DNA from: an uncultured Clostridia bacterium
Lineage (GTDB): Bacteria; Bacillota; Clostridia; Peptostreptococcales; Anaerovoracaceae
NCBI GenBank assembly: GCA_937889655.1
Contig: CALBZG010000199.1
Location: forward strand, 1 to 15,900
Direction: 5' to 3'
Length of the DNA: 15,900 nt
Both the position numbers and the translations under genes were made by a program. The notes under the pieces were generated by a model. The model saw nothing but the letters and a program-made list of their open reading frames with translations, did no database searches and was not told the origin of the DNA. Shown here piece after piece: positions 1 to 6,733 of the stretch (position 1 is its first letter; each line of letters begins with the position of its first letter).

Positions 1-470
1 AAACGACATTGCTAAGAACCATATTAGGCGAGATCCCTCTTGTTTCCGGAAGGCTGGAGCTTGGTGATTTCCTGGTCCCAGGCTATTATGCCCAGGAAGC
101 TGACAGGGATAGCGCCGATACCGCTCTAGAAAGCCTATGGAAGGAGTTTCCTTCTTATACGAATGGAGAAGTCCGGGCGGCGCTGGCCAAATGCGGTTTG
201 ACAAACGAGCACATCACCAGCCAGATGAAGGTGCTGAGCGGAGGAGAAAATGCCAAGGTCAGACTTTGTAAATTGATGCAGCGCGAAACCAACTGGCTCA
301 TACTTGATGAGCCGACAAATCATCTGGATGTGGATGCGAAAGAAGAATTGAAGAACGCCCTGATCAAATTCAAGGGCACGATCCTGCTGGTTTGCCATGA
401 ACCGGAATTCTATCAGGACTGGGTCACAGATATCGTCAACATCGAGGATTGGACCTTGAAAATAGTATAA
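1..470 (+). CDS. ABC-F family ATP-binding protein, C-terminal part (5' end outside window)
   Basis: This is the last nucleotide-binding domain of a soluble tandem ABC ATPase of the ABC-F group, whose members act on ribosomes (translation factors or antibiotic-resistance proteins) and have no membrane domain. The frame is open to the window edge, and the first codons read K-T-T-L-L-R, the end of a Walker A motif, so the true start lies upstream. Further on come the signature LSGGENAKVRL, the Walker B NWLILDEPTNHLD with the PTNHLD form typical of ABC-F, and the switch histidine in LVCHEPEF. The protein ends about 20 residues after the switch, without a long C-terminal extension. Which ABC-F subgroup it belongs to cannot be told, because the first domain and linker are missing. 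A palindromic terminator follows the stop directly. Confidence 0.93.
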   Translation, partial: TTLLRTILGEIPLVSGRLELGDFLVPGYYAQEADRDSADTALESLWKEFPSYTNGEVRAALAKCGLTNEHITSQMKVLSGGENAKVRLCKLMQRETNWLILDEPTNHLDVDAKEELKNALIKFKGTILLVCHEPEFYQDWVTDIVNIEDWTLKIV

Positions 471-497
471 AATCCAGGGATCCCTGGATTTTTTTCT
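471..497 (+). terminator. Rho-independent terminator after the ABC-F gene
   Basis: A perfect 20-base palindrome (AATCCAGGGA / TCCCTGGATT) begins right after the TAA stop and runs into a T-rich tract ending TTTTTTC. It fits the ABC-F gene on the + strand. The reverse strand also has a short T run, so it may act weakly on leftward transcripts coming from the GNAT gene. Confidence 0.88.
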
Positions 498-577
498 TTG
501 CTGTATATTTCGTTATATTGCGCCTTCATTTTTTCAAAAATTTTCTGTAACACGCGTCCCTGCTATAGCCCGAGTCC

Positions 578-859
578 CTAAAGCTTTATCAAAACGTCAT
601 GACAATCTTCATTCTTCAGCATGACTTTTTTCGCGTAAGGGCATACGGGCAATATTTTTTTATTTTCTTCCCGGGCATACTCCACCACTTTGGAGACCAG
701 CGCTTCGCCTACTCCCTGACCCCTCATCGGATTGCAGACAAAGGTATGGTCAATGGTTATTTTATCAAGCCCTGTAGGATAAAAGGTGATCTCAGCCAAC
801 ACCTCTCCGTTGTCATCTACTATGCTAAAATCGTTTCTTCCCCTTTGTATCTCGTTCAT
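578..859 (-). CDS. Small GNAT-like N-acetyltransferase (YjdJ/COG2388 type)
   Basis: The 93-residue protein has the short single-domain layout of the YjdJ-type GCN5-related N-acetyltransferases. The acetyl-CoA pyrophosphate-binding motif R-G-Q-G-V-G is at residues 46-51, followed by an EALVSKVVEYARE helix and the strand KILPVCPYAKK, which is typical of this family; substrates are generally unknown. The ATG has a strong ribosome binding site (GGAGGGG about 5 bases upstream). It is a single gene, divergent from the DUF1285-like gene and convergent with the ABC-F gene. A 12-bp palindrome sits about 20 bases upstream of the start, near the expected transcription start, so repression by a LacI-type regulator is possible. 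The family call is firm; the substrate is unknown. Confidence 0.87.
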   Translation of the reverse strand: MNEIQRGRNDFSIVDDNGEVLAEITFYPTGLDKITIDHTFVCNPMRGQGVGEALVSKVVEYAREENKKILPVCPYAKKVMLKNEDCHDVLIKL

Positions 860-879
860 CTTACACCCCTCCTATATTT

Positions 880-891
880 TGAAACGTTTCA
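880..891. promoter_or_regulatory. 12-bp perfect palindrome, possible LacI-family operator
   Basis: TGAAACGTTTCA is an exact inverted repeat centred on CG, the usual look of LacI/CcpA-family operators, although it is two bases shorter than a standard cre site. It lies between the GNAT start codon and a TATAAT (894-899, minus strand), about where transcription should begin. Its role as an operator is inferred. Confidence 0.45.
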
Positions 892-931
892 TTATTATAC
901 TTTTACCCCTTGATTTATTTTATAAATATCG

Positions 932-959
932 TTTACTATTAAATTATCTAAAATATAAT
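932..959 (+). promoter_or_regulatory. Possible sigma-A promoter of the DUF1285-like gene
   Basis: A perfect TATAAT at 954-959 is preceded at 16 bases by TTTACT (932-937), which matches TTGACA at four positions. It lies 70 bases before the ATG in AT-rich DNA divergent from the GNAT gene. The -10 is good and the -35 weak. Confidence 0.4.
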
Positions 960-1028
960 ACGAACAAACTCGAAAAGCACAAAATGCTGGTTCCTAACTA
1001 AATCTTTAATAATACAGGAGGTCATGCA

Positions 1029-1466
1029 ATGGAAAATTCACAAACCCCTGAAATCACCATCGATAAAGAAGGAAAATGGTTTTCTGATGGAGTGCTTATG
1101 ACGAGGAAGGAAATCGTCAATTTGTTTTCAACCCATTTAATAAAAACCGGACCGGACAGTTACCAAATCGACTGGCAGAATAAAACCCATCCCGTCAAGG
1201 TGGAAGACGTTCCTTTCTTCGTCCAGTCTGTGGCTGAAGCAGATGGCCGGTTTATACTGCAGCTATACGACGGTCGGGAAGTGCCAATGCCGCCGGGTCC
1301 TATTACCATAAAAAATCGAATGCCCTATATTTCACTGTTCTGGCCTGACGACACCAAGCTGTCCCGTTCTTCTTATAACGACCTGTGCCAGCACCTGGTT
1401 GAGCGGGATGGCCGTTATATCATACAATACGGAAACAACGAGTGGCCGGTGGAAGAAACAGACTGA
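1029..1466 (+). CDS. DUF1285-like protein of unknown function
   Basis: This is a 145-residue soluble protein with no signal peptide or membrane segment. The N-terminal ITIDKEGKWFSDGVLMTRKEIV, then NLFSTHL, and the later VKVEDVPFFVQSV resemble the DUF1285 family, whose members begin with a similar 'I-D-x-x-G-x-W-x-x-x-G' stretch and carry a V-E-D-x-P-F motif. The family has structures but no assigned activity. The ATG follows an AGGAGG ribosome binding site (1017-1022) at the normal distance. The gene stands alone between the divergent GNAT gene and a convergent five-gene cluster, with only 24 bases to the latter's end and no visible terminator between. The family call rests on recalled motif likeness and should be confirmed by profile search. 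Confidence 0.72.
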   Translation: MENSQTPEITIDKEGKWFSDGVLMTRKEIVNLFSTHLIKTGPDSYQIDWQNKTHPVKVEDVPFFVQSVAEADGRFILQLYDGREVPMPPGPITIKNRMPYISLFWPDDTKLSRSSYNDLCQHLVERDGRYIIQYGNNEWPVEETD

Positions 1467-1490
1467 TTCTTCAACTTTCAATCTATGCCA

Positions 1491-3098
1491 TTAATAAATC
1501 AACAGGTTGTCGCAGCCGAAGTCCTTATAAGGGATGCTGATCATGAGCAGATAACTGCTATCTCCGATTTCGATGGCGGGAACGCTCAGATCCATGCCCG
1601 ACGTATAGAGCGAGAAGCCTTGGATGCTATTGTAAAGCATGTCGATATTTTCATCTCCCAAAAGACCGTCCTTCTGCTCGCTGCTGAGCTTTTGCCCTGC
1701 GCCGTAGCTTAGCACATCATTTTGGATACTGGTTTTAATGGCTTTCTTAATCACTGCAGAAGGGTCGTAGTCTTTTTTGAAAATATCATTGAAAAAAAGC
1801 TCCTCCCCGTTATTTTTGTCATAGCAATGATATTCTCTCCATTGCCGCATCCCGCTGAAATCCTGCGAAGGCAAAGCCGGCAAAGCTGCATATACTTCTT
1901 TTGCAACACTGATGAAACGCCCTGCCGAGTAGCCGCTGACCCTTAACTCATAGTATGCTTCTCCGTTTTGGTCTATATATACAGAGGAAGCATCAGCCAA
2001 TGCGGCATTCAGACGTTCGATTTCTTTTTCATCTCTGGTATAGAGCTCCAGGATTTTTGACTGTACAGTATCCGGAAAGGCAGATGAATAGCTTGCCGTA
2101 GAATAGGCATTCACTTTGCCGATCTTTTCGAAATTCTGCTCCTGCCGGTCTATTTTCTCAATTCCCGGAAGCAATGTTTTAACCAGCGGCTCTTCGCTGA
2201 TGTACAGATCTTCCGAATCGTTATAGAACCGCTCTGTGACAGCAGCCTTTCCGGAGAATTCCGTCCAGGGGATGAAGACGGCTATCGCCTGCATATTGGT
2301 TTCAAACTCCGGTGTCCGATAATCAAAAACCATGGAAAACCCGAAATTATTCAAAAAGAAAGTCTGGTCCTCTACAACACCCGTGAAAGGCATCACCTGT
2401 TTCAGGTTGTAGAGTTCCATATCAAAATAACCCTCTTCCGAAGCTTGAGATTTTAATAGTTTTTCGCCGATTATTTTGTTGATCATCTCAGGATGGTTTG
2501 TATCATCCGTGAAAACATCCTCCAGGCGGAGCTCCTCGCCGGTATTCAAGTCGAAATTAAGGCAATCCATGGTGCTGTAGCTTTGTACATCCCGGTATTC
2601 GCCGGGATTCAATTCGATGATCGTTCCATTGGCGTCGGGTACGGCATAGGCTGCGTATTTATTCACCATCACAGACAGAACGTTATTGAAGGACCCGTAG
2701 ATGTTCATACTGACATTGTCCCACACCAGTTTAGACCCCTCAGGGATCAGTCTCTTAATGCCCCGATAAGGCGGCATTTCGCTTGACTTGGCCTTTTCAA
2801 AGCTCTCTGCAAGCCGATCGTTGATCTGCTGCTCCACTGCTTTATCTTTCAAACCGGTAATGGAGACTGAGCGGTAATAGGTTCGATCGGTCTGTTCTTC
2901 GACCGGCACTTCGCTGATGGGATTTTCCACCAGATACTTGATTTCCACAGGGCTTTGAATACCCTGCCCGTTTCCATTCACATCAGAGGAGGGCTCCTCA
3001 TTCGAACAGCCTCCCATGGAAGGCATCATCACCAACGCTGCCATCAGCAACAGGATCAACCTCAGTTTTTTGGTTTTAATCCATTTGCAATCCAACAT
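1491..3098 (-). CDS. Lipoprotein with two DUF3298/RsiV-like repeats
   Basis: This 535-residue protein starts with a lysine-rich stretch, a hydrophobic segment (about 13-27) and a lipobox ending at Cys31, followed by a low-complexity linker, so it is probably a lipid-anchored surface protein. The rest shows two related halves: DLNTGEELRLEDVFTDD at 183-199 and DKNNGEELFFNDIFKKD at 427-443. Each is followed by a helical stretch and ends in a hydrophobic strand (AIAVFIPWTEF, YLLMISIPYKDF). This is the pattern of the DUF4163/DUF3298 region found in RsiV-type anti-sigma factors, where it faces outward and binds lysozyme. No transmembrane anti-sigma part is present. The start has GGAGGAGG upstream and overlaps the end of the PstS-like gene by 23 bases, which points to coupled translation. 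The fold call is moderately sure; the ligand is unknown. Confidence 0.75.
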   Translation of the reverse strand: MLDCKWIKTKKLRLILLLMAALVMMPSMGGCSNEEPSSDVNGNGQGIQSPVEIKYLVENPISEVPVEEQTDRTYYRSVSITGLKDKAVEQQINDRLAESFEKAKSSEMPPYRGIKRLIPEGSKLVWDNVSMNIYGSFNNVLSVMVNKYAAYAVPDANGTIIELNPGEYRDVQSYSTMDCLNFDLNTGEELRLEDVFTDDTNHPEMINKIIGEKLLKSQASEEGYFDMELYNLKQVMPFTGVVEDQTFFLNNFGFSMVFDYRTPEFETNMQAIAVFIPWTEFSGKAAVTERFYNDSEDLYISEEPLVKTLLPGIEKIDRQEQNFEKIGKVNAYSTASYSSAFPDTVQSKILELYTRDEKEIERLNAALADASSVYIDQNGEAYYELRVSGYSAGRFISVAKEVYAALPALPSQDFSGMRQWREYHCYDKNNGEELFFNDIFKKDYDPSAVIKKAIKTSIQNDVLSYGAGQKLSSEQKDGLLGDENIDMLYNSIQGFSLYTSGMDLSVPAIEIGDSSYLLMISIPYKDFGCDNLLIY

Positions 3099-4038
3099 AG
3101 CCGGCCTCCTCCACAGTCTTCTGCCCCTGTTCGCTCAGGATCCATTCCACCAGTTTGCGGGCGTTGCTGTCAGCGGGTTCATCCGATCGAAGGACGGCGT
3201 AGTAAGCCGTCATGATGGGATAAGTCCGGTTTCCGATGGTTTCCTGGTTGGGCTCTATGCCGTCTATGGCCAGAAGTCTCACTTTTTCATTTTTCCACAT
3301 ATCTGTAGCAAAATAATAGTAGGAATATCCGATGGCATCCTGTTCATTGCTGTAGACCGCTACGGCGTCGATGATCTGGCCCATTTCCGCTATTACCTGC
3401 TCCAATGGAGGATCCATGATTTCGTCTTTACTGATGACAAGGTCCAGCATACCGGTCTGGCTACCGGAGTTTTCCGGCCTCTGATAAGCAACGATCTGCT
3501 TGTCTTGTCCGCCTATTTCCTTCCAGTTGGTGATCTTTCCGGCATAAATGTCTCTGACTTGCTGCAGCGTCAAGCTTTTGACCGGATTTTTTTCATTGAT
3601 GAAAAAGACGAAGCCTTCATTGACGATAGGGATCACTTCCATCTTGATGTTTTTTTCTTCCGCCAGGGCCAGTTCCTCTTCGGAAGGCGAAGTCACAAAA
3701 ATGACATCGGCTTTTTCGTCCAGCAGGTTGACATAGGCGTTGTGGGTCGTATTATGGACGATGTACTGCCTGGCTTCCTCGACATCCATGGACAGTACTT
3801 TGCCAGCCACCGCTTCGGATAGCGGTATCGTTGCTGTGGATCCATCTATTTTCGGGTATTCATCCAACACCAATGTCAGCGTCTGTTTTTCCGGGACCGG
3901 TTCCACGTCCGGTTTGGACTCTTGGCCGGCACAGCCCTGCAGGCTGGCGGTAGCTATAAGCAGGCACAGCGCCAGAAGGATCGAGATGGCGATTTTGCTG
4001 TTGATAAACTTTTCGATCAGCTCTTTAACTCTTTTCAT
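3076..4038 (-). CDS. PstS-like phosphate/oxyanion-binding lipoprotein
   Basis: This 320-residue protein has a signal peptide and lipobox (LQGC, Cys36), so it should sit on the outer face of the membrane. The mature part has PstS-type landmarks: YPKIDGSTATIPLSEAV (61-77), whose GST region binds phosphate in the family, RPENSGSQTGM (187-197) equivalent to the phosphate-binding SGT loop, LTLQQVRDIYAGKITNWKEIGG, and a C-terminal WILSEQGQKTVEEAGYVGL. Mature PstS-like proteins are usually of similar length. No pstCAB permease or ATPase gene is nearby. Instead it overlaps an adenylate-forming ligase upstream (14 bases) and a DUF3298-like lipoprotein downstream (23 bases). It may therefore act as a sensor or surface binder rather than feed a transporter; that is inference. 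Confidence 0.85.
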   Translation of the reverse strand: MKRVKELIEKFINSKIAISILLALCLLIATASLQGCAGQESKPDVEPVPEKQTLTLVLDEYPKIDGSTATIPLSEAVAGKVLSMDVEEARQYIVHNTTHNAYVNLLDEKADVIFVTSPSEEELALAEEKNIKMEVIPIVNEGFVFFINEKNPVKSLTLQQVRDIYAGKITNWKEIGGQDKQIVAYQRPENSGSQTGMLDLVISKDEIMDPPLEQVIAEMGQIIDAVAVYSNEQDAIGYSYYYFATDMWKNEKVRLLAIDGIEPNQETIGNRTYPIMTAYYAVLRSDEPADSNARKLVEWILSEQGQKTVEEAGYVGLQMD

Positions 4039-5425
4039 TCCTTGATTCCACCCTTTCTTTTATATCAATACACTCGTTAATACACTCAAACCTCTTATAT
4101 TTGCTTCGGTCCTGTGGCAATTCGATCTCGGTTTTCACTATATATATAGACGGATGCAGATCAAATTCGGCCAGCGCCGCCGCGATTTTCGTTCTCAGCC
4201 CTTCGATCACGATTTGGTCCTCGTTTTGCTCTTTGGCGGGATCTCCGCCTTTTAACAGATCTACATGGATGGTGACTTCATCATCCCTTTGCTGCACCAC
4301 CTTGAACTCCCGGATACGATCCGATGCCGTTATGATCCATCTGGCAAACAAATCGGGAAAAACTTGCTTGTGACGACCCTCATTTGTCCTGAAAACGGGG
4401 ATGTCATCGTTTCTGCCGATGATCCTTTTCACCACACGGAACCGGGAGCCGCATGGACACCCTTCTCCCAGAACGATCATATCATTCATTTCATATCTGA
4501 TTAGAGGCTGTGCGTAGTTCACGAGATTCGTAACGAGCATGCGGCTTCCTGCCACATTCGGCCGAGACACGGGCCGACCGTCTTCATCATAGATCTCGAC
4601 GTATACCAGATCTTCGTTGATATGAAGATTGCCGCATTTGCATGCGCTGGCGATCTGGCCTTCGCTGGCCTGATAGATCTCGATCACCGATGCGCCAAAT
4701 ATATCGGAAAGCCTTTCTTTTTCCTCTGTTTCCAGGACTTCGGCGTAGCATACGATCTGTTTAAGCTTTGTGGTGATCTTCGGTTCAAATGGGATCAGCA
4801 GCCGCAGCAGGCTTGGAGGCGCCATGATGATGTTGATGTGTTTTTCATTCAAGGCTGCCACGATCATCTCCGGGTCGGTCATGGTGCTCATATACTCCAG
4901 TTTTATGAAGGGTGAATTGATATCCTTGAATCCTTGCGAAAACACTCTCAGCAGGAACAGTATCCTAAACGGAAGGTGTTTGAGCCCGAGTCCGCTTCTA
5001 GCCAGAAACACGAATGGAAGCCGTTCCGTCAGGGTCCTGGGGGTGATATAAACCCCTTTGTTGCCGCTGGTTCCGCTGGAAAGTCCAACCACATACTTGT
5101 CAAGATAGTAGCCTTCGTATTCCTTATTCTTTTCCCTTTCCAGCGCAAAGTCAAGAACCATGTCCTTGTCGAGCTTGCAGGTGTTGAGTCCATTGAAATT
5201 GTCCATCATGATTTGTTTGTTGATGGTGGGCAGGGCGAAAAAATCCTCTATGGTGTCAACCGGAAGTCCCTTATAGAGGTTGTTATAAAAAGGGCTGTAT
5301 TCCATAGAATAAGCAATAAGTCTTTTTATTTCCCTTAGCTGGTATTGGGTTATGCCCCTTTGATCAAGCCTTGATCGGTTTCGGTAGAGCTTGAGAAAAT
5401 CCAAAGGGCCCTGGATCAGATCCAT
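4025..5425 (-). CDS. PaaK/CapK-like adenylate-forming ligase
   Basis: The 466-residue cytosolic protein belongs to the adenylate-forming superfamily, nearest to phenylacetate-CoA ligase, CapK and F390-synthetase-like members. These activate a carboxylic acid as acyl-AMP, usually passing it to a thiol. Visible motifs: the ATP-binding loop SSGTSGNKG (116-124), YQASEG (251-256, the aromatic-x-x-[ST]-E motif), the ribose-binding aspartate in IRYEMNDM (309-316), and a C-terminal lid with KVVQQRDDEVTIHVDL. Cys262, Cys264, Cys323 and Cys325 form two C-x-C pairs that could bind a metal. An early LIAYSMEYSPFYNNLY segment is typical of this group. The gene overlaps the membrane acyltransferase gene before it (10 bases) and the PstS-like gene after it (14 bases). 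The acid used is unknown; surface-polymer modification is a reasonable guess. Confidence 0.85.
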   Translation of the reverse strand: MDLIQGPLDFLKLYRNRSRLDQRGITQYQLREIKRLIAYSMEYSPFYNNLYKGLPVDTIEDFFALPTINKQIMMDNFNGLNTCKLDKDMVLDFALEREKNKEYEGYYLDKYVVGLSSGTSGNKGVYITPRTLTERLPFVFLARSGLGLKHLPFRILFLLRVFSQGFKDINSPFIKLEYMSTMTDPEMIVAALNEKHINIIMAPPSLLRLLIPFEPKITTKLKQIVCYAEVLETEEKERLSDIFGASVIEIYQASEGQIASACKCGNLHINEDLVYVEIYDEDGRPVSRPNVAGSRMLVTNLVNYAQPLIRYEMNDMIVLGEGCPCGSRFRVVKRIIGRNDDIPVFRTNEGRHKQVFPDLFARWIITASDRIREFKVVQQRDDEVTIHVDLLKGGDPAKEQNEDQIVIEGLRTKIAAALAEFDLHPSIYIVKTEIELPQDRSKYKRFECINECIDIKERVESRNEKS

Positions 5426-6684
5426 CTTCCGCCCCCTTTCAGCTTAAGTTCTTTTTCACTTCCGCCAAATCTCTTCATCAATACCCCGTAGCAATATTCG
5501 ATTGAAAACCGGTATGCTCCTTTTTCCCATAGTATGAGTCCAATGCCCCAAAGAAACGCTAGTACTGTGCCGTAGATCAATGCCGCCCCTATGCTGAAGG
5601 ATAATTGCATGAAATGGCTGAGTCCTAAAAATATTAGCTCGCTGATGACGGATTCCAGGAAGAACGGCGTCAGGCCTGCCACGCCGAACCGTATGACAAA
5701 TTTAATGACAGCATTTTCCCTGGTCACGGCACTTTTCGGCCCGAAATCCAGGACACGGAGAGCGAGTACCATAAGCAGCAGGAATAGGCCCAGCTGAGCG
5801 GTCATGATGCTGTACCATTTCGGGTCGATGGAACGTTCCAGCATGGTATCAGGCAGATCAATGTAAGCAGCGATCCCGATTGCCAATAACAGCAGCCCTG
5901 CAGGAACAGCCTTCTTCGCCATGTAGCTGAAATCGTTTTTTGCCAGCAGGCAGCCTATCCAGCCTCCCATAAGCGCAAATGAAAAGAACGGCATCACCGG
6001 GTTGTTCTTATTTACAAGCCAGTTGAGGGCGATGACCAGACTCCACTGGCGTTGATCCATTGCTTGGATATAGACGTCGTAGAGAGGGATCCTGCCATAC
6101 GATATTATAAAGAAAATGATGCCGGACCAGAAAAATGCATTCTCGAGCCTGCCGGCAGCATTTCCATCCAATGGGCCGCTTCGAAGCGTCAAACGCAGCA
6201 GGCAGGTTGTGAAAAGGCCCAGAAGTATAATATTGATGCCGATCATTACCAGACTGTCTATATATAAGATCCTTTGAATAGAAAGCCCGGTTATGCCCGT
6301 ACCCTGTATGATCTGTATGAAAAGACTTCGGTCCATGGAGCGTTCTGAAAAATTGACTATCCCTGGCCCTGTGAAAAGAAAGTATAAATAAGCTATCAGC
6401 AGTATAAAAACGCCTGAAGCAAAGCGGTATTTCAGCAGACTAGCAGGACTGAATCCCAGTTTTTCCACCTTGATAAGTGACTGTACGGTATGAGATGCGC
6501 CGCTGATCATGCCGAACAGCCCCGCGAACATAAGCAACAGCCCGATGACCGTCACTGCTGCAGGAGGATCGTTGAAATCGATGTTGTATAAATCGTGATA
6601 ATGATAAAAGGCGGAGTGGAATATGATCACCACCAAGACTCCTGTTCCTCTTAAGAAATCCAGACCATAGTAACGTTTTCTCAT
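5416..6684 (-). CDS. Multi-pass membrane acyltransferase (acyltransferase-3/DUF1624-like)
   Basis: This 422-residue protein has about ten hydrophobic segments. Its N-terminus, YYGLDFLRGTGVLVVIIFHS, carries the arginine (Arg12) and histidine (His23) of the R-x10-H motif of acyltransferase-3 proteins, in the 'LD-x-LRG' setting also used by DUF1624/YeiB-like relatives. Such enzymes move an acyl group across the membrane onto extracellular sugars, lipids or peptides. The C-terminal tail is basic and cytoplasmic-looking. The ATG has GGAGG four bases before it. It lies 49 bases after the BaiN-like gene with no terminator between, and its last 10 bases overlap the ligase start, so the two are probably made together: one enzyme activating an acyl group, the other transferring it. 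The fold is likely; the donor and acceptor are unknown. Confidence 0.72.
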   Translation of the reverse strand: MRKRYYGLDFLRGTGVLVVIIFHSAFYHYHDLYNIDFNDPPAAVTVIGLLLMFAGLFGMISGASHTVQSLIKVEKLGFSPASLLKYRFASGVFILLIAYLYFLFTGPGIVNFSERSMDRSLFIQIIQGTGITGLSIQRILYIDSLVMIGINIILLGLFTTCLLRLTLRSGPLDGNAAGRLENAFFWSGIIFFIISYGRIPLYDVYIQAMDQRQWSLVIALNWLVNKNNPVMPFFSFALMGGWIGCLLAKNDFSYMAKKAVPAGLLLLAIGIAAYIDLPDTMLERSIDPKWYSIMTAQLGLFLLLMVLALRVLDFGPKSAVTRENAVIKFVIRFGVAGLTPFFLESVISELIFLGLSHFMQLSFSIGAALIYGTVLAFLWGIGLILWEKGAYRFSIEYCYGVLMKRFGGSEKELKLKGGGRWI

Positions 6685-6733
6685 ATCGCCTCCGATTTTG
6701 GATCAAAAATTCCAGCTTTAAATTGGATACACC

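Noticed and set aside
880..891. Standard CcpA cre site
   Set aside because: The palindrome is 12 bases, not the usual 14, so it was listed only as a possible LacI-family operator.
3016..3822. 268-residue open frame on the + strand
   Set aside because: It is antisense to the PstS-like and DUF3298-like genes, which have signal peptides and family motifs; it is a shadow frame.
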